This document shows positions 1 to 9,871 of a stretch of 64,000 nucleotides of DNA, piece after piece. The stretch spans positions 1 to 64,000 of the forward strand of contig JAAESQ010001349.1 of assembly GCA_024229275.1 (NCBI GenBank). Reading direction: 5' to 3'. The notes beneath the pieces were generated by a model. It worked only from the letters and a program-made list of their open reading frames with translations. It searched no databases and was not told the origin of the DNA. This DNA comes from a bacterium (GTDB lineage Bacteria; Acidobacteriota; Thermoanaerobaculia; Thermoanaerobaculales; Sulfomarinibacteraceae). How positions within the stretch are numbered: the stretch's first letter is position 1; the number at the start of each line of letters is the position of its first letter. The translations under genes and the position numbers were made by a program.

Positions 1-1015
1 CCGAAGCGACCTCGATGATCTTTTCGTTCAGCAGCATCAATAGGTTTCGACAGACCATGAGGTCCGACAGGCTGCACTCATCTATGACCGCACCGACAGT
101 TTGATGACGACAGATCGCCGCCAGCACCTCGAACAGATCAGGGGGCATGCGGTCCAGGATGAAGGTTCGATTGGGAGCGAACGTGAGGGCGGCCTCGCTT
201 GGCGGTAACTCCTTGCGATACTCCCTGAACTCGTCGTTCTCCGTGACGGCGGCGAGCATGATCGCTTCCAGCTGGGCTTCGATGGTGGGATTATCAGGTT
301 CGAAGCCGGGCTTCACGAATTCGAAGCGGCCCTTTGAGATGTCCATCAACCGAAACAGAGCTTTCTTGCCGCGTGTCCGACCCAGCTTGGCGTGGGTCGG
401 CCTGCCCTTTTGCAGGTAGATATGACCCTGGCCTTCCTCCAAATGAATCAACACGCTGCCACTATTCTGATTTGCTTCGAGCGTTTGTAGCAGGGACGGA
501 AGACCGATGTTCTCAAGGACACCCGCCAATATCGTCTCTTGAACTACAAGTTGTCCTGATCCTGAGGCCTGGCCCTTCAACTGCTCATGGATCTGGGCGA
601 TTTGTTCTCTCAGCTGAGGATCGGTCCCTTGTTTAGCCGGCTTTTCTTCATCGTCTCTGCCGACCGCAACCTTGAAGATCGCTGAACCAACCTGGACTTG
701 ATCACCTGTTCGAAGGTCATATGTGTCAATGCGTTGGGCGTTGACAAACGTCCCGTTGGTGCTCCCCAGATCGACAAGTCGGGGTATCCCATCTTGGTGT
801 TCGACTAGAGCATGACGACGGGAAACACCCTTCTCTTCGATTTGAATGATGGCGGCCTCGCCACGCCCAATAATCGCCCGCTGTAGCGGCAGAATCCTGA
901 AAACTCGCTCGGCTCCGGGGCCTGCAAATTGGCACAGCTGTATCGGGTCGCCCTCTTGCTGAGCGGCAATGCTCTCCATGTCAACCAGATCTGTCAAATC
1001 CCGTTTCTCAACCAT
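1..1015 (-). CDS. FHA domain plus DUF4388-like (PATAN-type) protein, 3' end truncated by window edge
   Basis: Reading the minus strand from ATG at 1015 gives MVEKRDLTDLVDMESIAAQQEGDPIQLCQFAGPGAERVFRILPLQRAIIGRGEAAIIQIEEKGVSRRHALVEHQDGIPRLVDLGSTNGTFVNAQRI..., with FHA signatures GRGE, SRRHA and DLGSTNGTFVN. The following part (GVLENIGLPSLLQTLEANQNSGSVLIHLEEGQGHIYLQKGRPTHAKLG) resembles DUF4388. It is open to the window start and absent from the ORF track. Confidence 0.85.
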   Translation of the reverse strand, partial: MVEKRDLTDLVDMESIAAQQEGDPIQLCQFAGPGAERVFRILPLQRAIIGRGEAAIIQIEEKGVSRRHALVEHQDGIPRLVDLGSTNGTFVNAQRIDTYDLRTGDQVQVGSAIFKVAVGRDDEEKPAKQGTDPQLREQIAQIHEQLKGQASGSGQLVVQETILAGVLENIGLPSLLQTLEANQNSGSVLIHLEEGQGHIYLQKGRPTHAKLGRTRGKKALFRLMDISKGRFEFVKPGFEPDNPTIEAQLEAIMLAAVTENDEFREYRKELPPSEAALTFAPNRTFILDRMPPDLFEVLAAICRHQTVGAVIDECSLSDLMVCRNLLMLLNEKIIEVAS

Positions 1016-1242
1016 GAGCTGCCCCTAATGCGCCATTATTGATTCTACATGGTCGTTTCAGAATCAATATGTTGCGTACATCACTAAGCCGTCGCGCTTA
1101 TCCGCTCGAGGAACCGTCGAGGTCCGACAGCTGGAACTCCGGCAACTTCAGGGTCGATGCGGACCTTCACCACCAAACGGAACTTGCAGGTCAACGACAC
1201 GGTGCCGGTCCCCATGTATGATCTGAAGCCGCCAGATCGGCG

Positions 1243-1908
1243 TTGGGAGCCTTGATGAACCGTCTGATCACCCTTGGTTGGCTCATAGTCCTTGGTGCCG
1301 TCGTCGCTGTACTCTCGGTTCCGGAGTCACGTGAAGTCTTTAGGGAGATGACGCGTACGTATCCATACGCAATGGGATTTCTCAAGATCGCCCTCCTCGG
1401 CACCATGGGCGAGCTATTGGGGGGCAAGATCGTCACCGGTGCGTGGAGACTCACCGGCATACGCCTGCATCAGCGCGTGCTGATCTGGGGCTTCCTGGGC
1501 TGGGTCTTCACCGCAGTCTTTCCCCTCTTCTCATTCGGTGTGGACGGTCTGCTTGAGACAGGTCTCATTCCAGGCTCCGGTTCTGCGCTCGCCGCCGCTT
1601 TCTGGAAGTCTTTCTTTATGAACCTCATCTTTGCCTTCCCGATGATGGTGTTTCACCGAGTGACGGACACTCTCATCGAACGTGGTGAACTCTTCAGCAT
1701 CTGGCCGCTCGTTGAGGTTTACAACGGAATCGACTGGGGGAACATGCTCCGCATCGTCGGCGCTGCCTGCGTCTGGTTCTGGATACCCGCCCACACTGTG
1801 ACTTTCCTGTTACTTCCGGAGTTTCGGGTCGTCAGCGCTGCACTTCTGGCTGTTGTGCTGGGAGCAATCCTGGGGTTTGCCAAGAAACGAGCTCAAAATC
1901 GAGGGTAG
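1243..1908 (+). CDS. Integral membrane protein, possibly Mpv17/PMP22-like
   Basis: 221 aa ORF with several hydrophobic segments; C-terminal FWIPAHTVTFLLLPEFRV resembles the Mpv17 family C-terminal motif. The true start may be MNRLITLGW. Confidence 0.6.
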   Translation: MGALMNRLITLGWLIVLGAVVAVLSVPESREVFREMTRTYPYAMGFLKIALLGTMGELLGGKIVTGAWRLTGIRLHQRVLIWGFLGWVFTAVFPLFSFGVDGLLETGLIPGSGSALAAAFWKSFFMNLIFAFPMMVFHRVTDTLIERGELFSIWPLVEVYNGIDWGNMLRIVGAACVWFWIPAHTVTFLLLPEFRVVSAALLAVVLGAILGFAKKRAQNRG

Positions 1909-1942
1909 CCGCGGGCTCTCGTGATCGCCAGTTCACAAGGGC

Positions 1943-2473
1943 CTACGCGTTCAACCACCGCACAGCCGCATCGAACTCGGCGAAAGCCCGGAGATTCGAT
2001 CCTCGATTGACCAAAACGTTCTCCAAGAACTGGTCGTCGGCGGTGATTTCAGAATAGACGAGAGCTGCTTTCCCTCTGAAGACATCAAGGTCGTCTCGAG
2101 GCGGCTGAACTCCAGCCTGATAAGCCTCCAGAGTGCCACCGACGATAGCCGCTTCCCTGAGGTCAAAAAGGAAACGCTTCAGCCCTTTCTCAGAGATGAT
2201 GTTGCGTGCGAGCCGTCGCAGGAAATGCGAGTCCTCCGGACGTCTCAGTTCACCCGTCACCTGAACCACGCAAAGCTCTCCGCCTTCCCTCTCTTCGACG
2301 CAGTAGTCCACCTTGCCCCCAGCCAACGTTCTCAAGTTGTAGTACGTCTGGCCAGTCAAAGGGTTCCTTCGTCGAAGTATTCTGTGCCGCGCATCAGTCG
2401 ATTTGCAGTCCGTCAACTGAATCCGATCCTCGAAGTTCGAATATCCATCGAACCACCGGCACTTTCGCTGCAA
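1943..2473 (-). CDS. Hypothetical protein, SpoIIAA/STAS-like
   Basis: 176 aa ORF, no strong family match; pattern DYCVEEREGGELCVVQVTGELRRPEDSHFLRRLARNIISEKGLKRFLFDLREAAIVGGTLEAYQAG is STAS-like. Confidence 0.55.
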   Translation of the reverse strand: MQRKCRWFDGYSNFEDRIQLTDCKSTDARHRILRRRNPLTGQTYYNLRTLAGGKVDYCVEEREGGELCVVQVTGELRRPEDSHFLRRLARNIISEKGLKRFLFDLREAAIVGGTLEAYQAGVQPPRDDLDVFRGKAALVYSEITADDQFLENVLVNRGSNLRAFAEFDAAVRWLNA

Positions 2474-2609
2474 TACTCTTCGGATCTTTGATCCAGGGCC
2501 GAAGCCGATTCTCTCTGCCGCACTGGGTCTTTCGGGTTTCAGCCATTACTGCTATATCCTATTCTCTCCGCGCGAGTCCGCACCGCGTTGAGATGAAGGA
2601 ACTCGAACC

Positions 2610-4196
2610 ATGAGCAAACGTATCGGGATTTTCGGATGGGGCGTTGTCGCCCCAAAATCGCCGGACATCGGCACATTCGAGCGTAACCTCAGCAGCGCGA
2701 CAAGTTGGCTCGAGCCCTTCGATGGATTTGGCCCGAGCAACTTCCTCGTCGGCAGGCCGGAGTTCGACTTCGAGTCATACAAACCTTGGATCGATGCGCG
2801 GTTCGATCCGCGCAGGTTCTCCGTGCTGCAATCCAAGATGGGCAACACAGTCAAGTATGCCATCGGAGCCTTCATTCAAGCACTCAACCAGAACCCAGGT
2901 ATTGAACCGTTGCTGAAAGACTTGGGGCCCCAGACCCATTGTTATGTTGGCACTGGCTTGGGCGACTTTCCACTCCAGTATGAACTCTCGCTTCGCTACT
3001 ACCGCGCCCAAAGAAAGTGGAATCGCTTCTGGTGCCAGGACGAGCACCACAGCGAACTCAAAGAGTACCGCCTCGCGGGAATAGAGGAAAAGAAGAAGCT
3101 CTGTGAGCAACTGGGCGCGCCACAGGACCCCGCGCAGGTCGATCCATGGAGTGAAGCCCATGATGAGATCAGCGACCAGTGGTATGAGTTCTGGGTGGCC
3201 CACTCCGATGGTCTCCGCCGATACCTGGATACGCAGCGTGAGAGCGAGGGCGTGGGCATCACCGGCGACATCGAGCACGGCAAGCAAAACATCATTCGCC
3301 GCAAGATGACGACCCGTCGAAAACTCAATGAAGAATATGGCTGCCCCACCGAGCCTTGGAATGCGGTCGATCCCAATTTGCTGTGGAATATCCCCAATAT
3401 CCCCGCGGCCCAGATATCGATGCTGGCCCACATCACCGGACCGGCAGTTGCACCGCTCGCTGCATGCTCCGGCTTCAGCGTCGCTCTCAAAATGGGGATC
3501 GACGCGATCCGGTCAGAACAGGCGAAAGTGGCCGTCATCGGAATGACCGATCCGGAACCACACGCACTCTCAGTCGGTACGTTTTACGGAGCAAGGGTAC
3601 TGTCCCATGATGGACAGGTCTCCAAGCCTTTCACTGGATTCCGCGGGACACACGTCGCCGGCGGCGCCTGCATCTGGATCGTCGGTGACGCGGACTATCT
3701 CAAGGAGCGTGGATTCAATCCGCTCGGCCTTGAAGTCCTCAGCGTTGCCGTATCCTCGGACGCCGACCACATCATCACTCCTTCAGAAGAGGGGCCGCGT
3801 CGAGCCGTTCAACAGGCTTTGGCCGAGGCCGAGGTCAACCCGAACGATGTCGCCACATGGGACATGCATGCCACCGCCACGCCGGGCGACTGGAGCGAAC
3901 TTCAGGGCATTCTCGCTGAGATCCCCGGGTCCACCGCCTTCACGGCCCGCAAGGGCTCATTCGGACACGGCATGTCTGTCTGCGGTGGATGGGAACTCAC
4001 AGCTCAGCATCTCGGTTTTTCAAAAGGCGAACTACATCCCGTGAACTTGTCGAACGACGAGATCCACGACCAGATCCGTGCCCTCGACTCCTCTTTGGTG
4101 CAGGACAAAGCCCGCCCTACGGATGGCGACGTTGCCGGCAAGATCAACATGGGAGTGGGTGGTATCAACGCCTGCGTGATCTGCCGTCGATGGTGA
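2610..4196 (+). CDS. Beta-ketoacyl-ACP synthase family protein (divergent)
   Basis: 528 aa; catalytic-type motifs LAACSGFS (Cys), DMHATATPGD (His) and RKGSFGHGMS (Lys/His), and C-terminal GKINMGVGGINACVICRR. Confidence 0.85.
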   Translation: MSKRIGIFGWGVVAPKSPDIGTFERNLSSATSWLEPFDGFGPSNFLVGRPEFDFESYKPWIDARFDPRRFSVLQSKMGNTVKYAIGAFIQALNQNPGIEPLLKDLGPQTHCYVGTGLGDFPLQYELSLRYYRAQRKWNRFWCQDEHHSELKEYRLAGIEEKKKLCEQLGAPQDPAQVDPWSEAHDEISDQWYEFWVAHSDGLRRYLDTQRESEGVGITGDIEHGKQNIIRRKMTTRRKLNEEYGCPTEPWNAVDPNLLWNIPNIPAAQISMLAHITGPAVAPLAACSGFSVALKMGIDAIRSEQAKVAVIGMTDPEPHALSVGTFYGARVLSHDGQVSKPFTGFRGTHVAGGACIWIVGDADYLKERGFNPLGLEVLSVAVSSDADHIITPSEEGPRRAVQQALAEAEVNPNDVATWDMHATATPGDWSELQGILAEIPGSTAFTARKGSFGHGMSVCGGWELTAQHLGFSKGELHPVNLSNDEIHDQIRALDSSLVQDKARPTDGDVAGKINMGVGGINACVICRRW

Positions 4197-4374
4197 CACC
4201 TGAGGATCAGCGAACAGAAAGACATCCATTACGGTTTACGTGGCAAGGTCTACGTCACCCTCCCCACCGGCCGTGGAACGACGTTGAGAATCGAACGCGA
4301 AGGGACGCTCGATCTCACTCAAGCAGCAGAGCTCCCTCCAACTGATTCAGCCACCAGTACGAGTAGAGGAACTC

Positions 4375-4992
4375 CTACTTCTTGCTCTCGGCTGAGATCC
4401 TAACCTTTTTGATAAGCGGAACCACATACTTCAAGGTCGTGTGATCGATCGAAGCAAACTTCGATTCTTCCTTGAGGCTGACATTACCTTCCGCACGATC
4501 AATGAGATTCCCCTCGCCGTCGAGGAACTCGATCGTGAAGTCAACTTTCTGCTTCTTTTCGGCAGTTGTCGAACACTCAATGCTGGCGTTTATTGACGCC
4601 TTGAGGTCAGCATCCTTTGAGCCGAAGATGCCTCCCTTGGCGCTCTTGGAGCCGAACTCAATTCCTCGAATCTCGACCTCGCCCACCTTGCCATCGAGCT
4701 TCGCGCTCTTGACGAGTTCGAAATCCATGGTGGTTGCGAAGAGCAGGCCCGCAGGCCCGGCAGGTTCGGGCTCCGCAGCTGGTTCGGGTTCCTCGGCAAC
4801 TTCTGGCTCCGGCTCCGCCTCTTCGGCGGGTTCGGCTTCTGGCACCGGTTCAGGATCGGCTGGCGCAGCCTCCGGAGCCGGTTCTAGTTCTGGAGCCTCG
4901 GGAGTTTCAGGTACCTCCTGAGCGACAACGCCAGGGATCACAAACATTGCCACTGCAACACTTAGCATGAAGGTAAACACGCAATACCTCAT
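4375..4992 (-). CDS. Secreted protein with Pro/Glu/Ala-rich N-terminal region
   Basis: Signal peptide MRYCVFTFMLSVAVAMFVIPGVVAQ, then low complexity EVPETPEAPELEPAPEAAPADPEPVPEAEPAEEAEPEPEVAEEPEPAAEPEP, then an LEA-like/DUF beta domain. Confidence 0.75.
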   Translation of the reverse strand: MRYCVFTFMLSVAVAMFVIPGVVAQEVPETPEAPELEPAPEAAPADPEPVPEAEPAEEAEPEPEVAEEPEPAAEPEPAGPAGLLFATTMDFELVKSAKLDGKVGEVEIRGIEFGSKSAKGGIFGSKDADLKASINASIECSTTAEKKQKVDFTIEFLDGEGNLIDRAEGNVSLKEESKFASIDHTTLKYVVPLIKKVRISAESKK

Positions 4993-5109
4993 CAGGAACC
5001 TCCTCGTTCGAATCGATTGTGAGTCTCGAAGGGAAGTTTAGCACTGCCACCTCTTAGCTGATCTCAGCGTTCTCGAAAACCCTCGAGCGACACACCCGTA
5101 TATACGCCT

Positions 5110-5466
5110 ATGAAACATATGCCTAACACAGCCATGGTGGAACGCGAAATGAAAAAAGGCAGCACTGAACTCTTGACCCTGTCATTGATCGAGCATCAAT
5201 CTCGCCACGGCTACGAGATTCGTCAGCTCATCGAAAGCAACTCAGGAGGCTTTCTCAAGCTTCATGTCGCCTCGCTGTATCCACTGCTATACCGCATGGA
5301 GGAACGCGGTTGGATCCAGGGACGATGGGTTGAAAAGGCTGGTCAACGCCGCAGACGCTACTACCGGATCACGACTCAGGGCCGTGAGATGCTGAAACAT
5401 CAACGAGGGATCTGGGAGCAGTTCACGGCCGCGGTCAACCAGGTACTGGAAGTGGATCATGCCTGA
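5110..5466 (+). CDS. PadR family transcriptional regulator
   Basis: KKGSTELLTLSLIEHQSRHGYEIRQLIES...LHVASLYPLLYRMEERGWIQGRWVEKAGQRRRRYYRITTQGREML is classic PadR; 8 nt overlap with the downstream permease. Confidence 0.92.
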   Translation: MKHMPNTAMVEREMKKGSTELLTLSLIEHQSRHGYEIRQLIESNSGGFLKLHVASLYPLLYRMEERGWIQGRWVEKAGQRRRRYYRITTQGREMLKHQRGIWEQFTAAVNQVLEVDHA

Positions 5467-8191
5467 CTGGGTAGACATCATCGCTGCAAGGTTGCGCCGT
5501 TCAAACGTTGACGTCGAACGCAACCGCGAAGTCCTCGTGGAAGTTGCCCAAGAACTGGAGGACGTCTACCGCAACGCCATCTCCAGCGGCGTAAGTCCGC
5601 TCGAGGCTCAGGAGATCGCACTCAATGAACTCGGCGACATCGATACCTTGCTGCCACACCTTCATCGGCAGCCTCAAAAGCCGGCACATATGGATGCGTC
5701 ACACGTGTCGGAGTCTCGCAATCCTCTGCGCTCCTTGACCGCCAACATTTCCCAAGACCTGCGTTTCGGTGTTCGCGTCATGGCGCGAAAGCGCGGATTT
5801 ACGGCTCTTACCATCGCCACGCTGGCACTTGGCATCGGTGCGAGTACAGCCATGTTCAGTGCTGTGTACGGCGTACTCGTCAAACCTCTCCCCTATCCCG
5901 AACCCGACAGACTGATGACCATCGGCATGACCTGGGGACAATCTACAAATCCAACGGTCGCCTCTGTTCCTGATTTCATTGACTGGACCGAGCAAATTAC
6001 ATCGATAGTTCCTCTCGCTGCGGCACAACGCACCTCGATCGTTCTCGGCGGAGACGGAGAGCCTGAACGGATAGGTGCACAGTCCGTCAGTCCAGACCTC
6101 TTCACTACTCTTGGCGTAGCTCCACAGTTAGGTCGTCTCTTCAACGACGACGAGTACCGCACAAGCGGTCAAAGAATCGCCATTTTGAGTCACGAGTTCT
6201 GGCAGCGTCGTTGGGGCGGCGATCCTGACATCATCGGCCAAAGCTTCACTGCCGAATCTACTAGCGACTCGGTCGGTTCCGGAGAATTCAGGGTTGTCGG
6301 CATACTCCCCGCCAGTTTCCAAGGACCACGGGCGCTCCGCCTCGACACCACCCAGATCTGGCTCCCTCTCCCGATCAACGAGGAGGCTCGTCAGGAGAAT
6401 CGCACCCATTACAGCCTCATGGTGGTCGGCCGCCTCAAGCAGGACATCTCACTGGAAGCAGCTCAGCGCGAAATCGAAGCCATCTCCGAACGTAGGATCG
6501 CTGAATACCCCGAAATGTCGCGCATGGGCGATATGACGGTCGGCATAGGTATCGCATCTCTTCTTGACAAAACAGTTGGCGACACGCGTTCAGATCTTTG
6601 GACGCTCTTGGGTGCGTCGATTCTGATTCTTTTCATCTCATGTGCGAATGCGGCAAATCTGCTTCTAGCTCGTGCCGGCGATCGCGGACGCGAAATGGCG
6701 TTGAGAATTTCGCTTGGCGCCAGGAGATTCAGAATTGCCCGTCAACTCCTTTGCGAAAGCCTCCTCCTGGCGGCAGCAAGTGGTGTCGCCGGAGTGGTCA
6801 CCGCCTATGCCCTCATCGAAGCATTTGTGGCAATGGCCCCGTCAGACTTCCCGCGGCTCTCTGAGGTCGCGATCGATCCTACGGTTCTCCTTTTTGCCGC
6901 TGGAGTCACCTTTCTAACCGGCCTGATTTTTGGATTCGCACCGGCATTGTTGAGTGCGAGAGCCAGCCTCGCCGCGACGCTCAGAGATGGAGGGGCACGC
7001 CTCTCTTCGGGTCGCGATCGCTCGCGGATGCGCAATGCTCTGGTCGTGCTCGAGACCGCCTTGGCGATGACCTTAGTCGTCGGTGCGGGCCTCCTGGTCA
7101 ACAGCTATGCGCGTCTGGGTCGAGTCGATCCTGGGTTTGCGCCTGAAGACGTCCAGACTCTGGAGATCGGCCTCGGCACCTCATACGAGAACTCGCCGCA
7201 ACGGGCGGCATTTGTGCGCGATCTCCTGGAACAGACGCGGGCGATCCCCGGCGTTGATTCAGCAAGCATGATCGTCGATCTCCCAATTGGAGGTGTTACG
7301 TGGGCCCCGCCGGTTCGACTTCCGGAACGAGACCACTCCGAAGTCTGGATGTCGACCATTCACATGATCGGCACCGACTACTTCGACACTATGGGTATCC
7401 GGCTGTTGCAGGGGAGCGATTTCTCACCTCACGATGTAGATGAACAGCAGATCGTTACTATCGTCAACGAGACTATGGCGCGCCAACTCTGGCCTGGCGA
7501 AAGCCCCTTAGGCAAAAAATTGAATATCTCATCGGATCCGGACGCGTCACTTCTGACCGTCGTCGGTGTGGTGAACGATGTTCATCAGAGCGGGCTCAGC
7601 GCGCCACCATCTCGAGAGTTCTATATTCTGTATGCACAGAATGCCTGGCTCGGTTGGATCAACCTCGTCGTTCGCACTCAAGCAAGTGCGGCCGTCATCA
7701 CCGGCCCCATTCGCGGCGCACTTCGCAAAGTGGATCCAAGCATTCCGTTTTCGGGTATTGAAAGCATGAACGACCGGATCGCTTCCTCACTTTCAACGCC
7801 CAAGACCCGAACCTTCCTTCTTGTAGTATTCGCGACAGTGGCGATGGCACTTGCGATCGCGGGCCTCTATGGGACGATGATCTACCTCGTGGCGCAAAGA
7901 ACTCAGGAGATCGGAATTCGGATGGCTCTTGGCGCACCCACCATCGCAATCATCCGTTCGGTGACCGGACAGGGAATGGTTCTGGTTGCGACCGGAATGG
8001 CTGTTGGAACGTTCGCGGCCGTACTCGCGTCGAAGGCACTCTCGAGTATGGTTTTCGGAATCGAGGTCATCGACCCGTCGACGTATACCGTCGCCGCGTT
8101 CGTTCTGGCTTCCGTCGGTCTCTTTGCCTGCTTGATTCCGGCGCATCGGGCAACTCGGACTGACCTGGTAACGACACTAAGAGCTGACTAG
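5459..8191 (+). CDS. ADOP (acidobacterial duplicated orphan permease) / MacB-FtsX family ABC transporter permease
   Basis: 910 aa; QDLRFGVRVMARKRGFTALTIATLALGIGASTAMFSAVYGVLVKPLPYPEPDRL and C-terminal QEIGIRMALGA...PAHRATRTDLVTTLRAD; N-terminal cytoplasmic extension; PadR upstream. Confidence 0.93.
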   Translation: MPDWVDIIAARLRRSNVDVERNREVLVEVAQELEDVYRNAISSGVSPLEAQEIALNELGDIDTLLPHLHRQPQKPAHMDASHVSESRNPLRSLTANISQDLRFGVRVMARKRGFTALTIATLALGIGASTAMFSAVYGVLVKPLPYPEPDRLMTIGMTWGQSTNPTVASVPDFIDWTEQITSIVPLAAAQRTSIVLGGDGEPERIGAQSVSPDLFTTLGVAPQLGRLFNDDEYRTSGQRIAILSHEFWQRRWGGDPDIIGQSFTAESTSDSVGSGEFRVVGILPASFQGPRALRLDTTQIWLPLPINEEARQENRTHYSLMVVGRLKQDISLEAAQREIEAISERRIAEYPEMSRMGDMTVGIGIASLLDKTVGDTRSDLWTLLGASILILFISCANAANLLLARAGDRGREMALRISLGARRFRIARQLLCESLLLAAASGVAGVVTAYALIEAFVAMAPSDFPRLSEVAIDPTVLLFAAGVTFLTGLIFGFAPALLSARASLAATLRDGGARLSSGRDRSRMRNALVVLETALAMTLVVGAGLLVNSYARLGRVDPGFAPEDVQTLEIGLGTSYENSPQRAAFVRDLLEQTRAIPGVDSASMIVDLPIGGVTWAPPVRLPERDHSEVWMSTIHMIGTDYFDTMGIRLLQGSDFSPHDVDEQQIVTIVNETMARQLWPGESPLGKKLNISSDPDASLLTVVGVVNDVHQSGLSAPPSREFYILYAQNAWLGWINLVVRTQASAAVITGPIRGALRKVDPSIPFSGIESMNDRIASSLSTPKTRTFLLVVFATVAMALAIAGLYGTMIYLVAQRTQEIGIRMALGAPTIAIIRSVTGQGMVLVATGMAVGTFAAVLASKALSSMVFGIEVIDPSTYTVAAFVLASVGLFACLIPAHRATRTDLVTTLRAD

Positions 8192-8437
8192 AACGAAGCA
8201 TCCACTCTCAGAGGTTGAGAGACCGCCAGTCTTTCTTAAAACGGTCTACTTGTCACGTCGCCTGCGAACGGCTGACCTCTATAACAAGGCCGGCTCACCT
8301 GTCGCTGTGAGATTTCTCGCCGTTTCTCTTCTCGACTCCGCGATGTCCGGATATGATGGGAAGCGAACGCACGAGATGCGATTGGAGGACATCCTGTTTG
8401 TCCTTCGAATTGCGAGAAAACTGCCGGTAGCGTATTT

Positions 8438-9871
8438 GTGTATCGCAACTGGGTCTGTAGTCAGCGGCAGAGGTTGCTTTTGAAATTTCAGCTTCAGATT
8501 TTGCAGTGGGCGCTCCGCGGAGCAGGCGAACGTCTGACCTACCGATTGGCGGCGGTGATCGTCGTGCTTGTCGCTGGAGTCGTTCTGATACCCATTGTTG
8601 GTTCTCTTCTGACACTTGCGACGATCGCGATTGCTGAGGGCAGAATAGACTCCCAGTGGGCAGAGAACTTCGAGGCACTCACCACCCTACCCCAACAGCA
8701 TCCGCCGCACACCGCCAACCTGGGAGCTCTCGAACTCGAAGGACTCAGCGCGACACTCGGCATTGATCTTGCGCCCTTCGGTCTACCCGAGCGTGCTCAT
8801 CCAACTACAGAGCAACGTCAGGAGTTCGAAGCGATCGCCGACAATCTCTCCGTCTTCGTTACCGAGATCGTCGCTGCAGATGGGGTTCTTCCGCAAGCTG
8901 GTGTTCGACGATTCCTGGAAAGACATCAAGAGACCGTTCAGGAGATCGTCGCAAAACTCAATCAGGGCGCCTCACCACAGTGGGACAGTGACATCACGCT
9001 GGGCGGCAACGCGCCGCTACCAAACCTCGTTGGTTTGGAGCGACTTCATAGTCTACTGGCGGCGTCCGCAACCCAATTCCTGTCTGCCAGCGACTCCACC
9101 GAGGCGCTTCGAACAATTGAAGCGTCGTGGAGGCTCAACACGCCGAACCTGATTCGCCCCGAGCGGGCGTGTGTCCTCGCCGGATCGGCCACACTGCAGC
9201 TCCAACTCGCTCAGATTTCTCGATTGGAACTCGCCCCTGGCGAGTGGTTGGATCGTCTCGAGAACCTCGATCTCGAGCACGTCTATCTCAACACCTTGCG
9301 CACCGACGCCTGGAACGCTCTCGTCGATGGACGAACCGGAAGGTTCGTGAACAAAGAGAGTTTCTGGGTACGCACCGTGTTCAACTACATCGCACAACCG
9401 TTCCTACGGTGGGCCTCACACGACCGTGCGGAGGTCATGCTCTGGCCGGTGGGAGAGCTTGGCACTCGCGACATCCGCCATTTCGAGCGCGCTCAGTTTG
9501 CAGCAGAACTCCGGTCCAGGATTCCGCGATGGAATCATCTCGCTGCTGTCGACCTGCCGGATGTGGGCGGCGGATGGCTGCAAATAGCGCGATCGTCGCT
9601 GGGCATCGAACTCACCCAGTACCTTCTCAGGATTCAGCGCTTCGAACAGATTGGAGATTGGACAGGCATCGAACTGCTTAACGGAGAGAATCCATCCTCT
9701 GTGACCGGTCTGGTCTGGATCATAGACGCGAGTCAGGACCGGGTTACCATTCGACTATTACATGAGCCGGCTCTGCCCGTACCTGAGACGTTTCCAATCG
9801 CGCCGCTTCACGCTGAGACCGAGATCGAGGCACCGCCCCCAACACCTGGAGATTCGGATGAGCCAGCCTAA
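8438..9871 (+). CDS. Hypothetical protein with N-terminal transmembrane segment
   Basis: 477 aa long ORF with hydrophobic RLAAVIVVLVAGVVLIPIVGSLLTLATIAIA; its end overlaps the start of the next CDS (ATG 9858). Start codon uncertain. Confidence 0.7.
   Translation: MYRNWVCSQRQRLLLKFQLQILQWALRGAGERLTYRLAAVIVVLVAGVVLIPIVGSLLTLATIAIAEGRIDSQWAENFEALTTLPQQHPPHTANLGALELEGLSATLGIDLAPFGLPERAHPTTEQRQEFEAIADNLSVFVTEIVAADGVLPQAGVRRFLERHQETVQEIVAKLNQGASPQWDSDITLGGNAPLPNLVGLERLHSLLAASATQFLSASDSTEALRTIEASWRLNTPNLIRPERACVLAGSATLQLQLAQISRLELAPGEWLDRLENLDLEHVYLNTLRTDAWNALVDGRTGRFVNKESFWVRTVFNYIAQPFLRWASHDRAEVMLWPVGELGTRDIRHFERAQFAAELRSRIPRWNHLAAVDLPDVGGGWLQIARSSLGIELTQYLLRIQRFEQIGDWTGIELLNGENPSSVTGLVWIIDASQDRVTIRLLHEPALPVPETFPIAPLHAETEIEAPPPTPGDSDEPA

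Noticed and set aside
147-935. Several short ORFs in the first kilobase
   Set aside because: They overlap the real minus-strand FHA-DUF4388 frame that runs off the window.
2775-3538. Minus-strand ORFs of 218 and 179 aa inside the ketosynthase gene
   Set aside because: Antisense to a well supported CDS; no domain motifs.
4700-4930. Pro/Glu-rich low-complexity block as a novel domain
   Set aside because: Low-complexity linker in a secreted protein; common and not informative alone.
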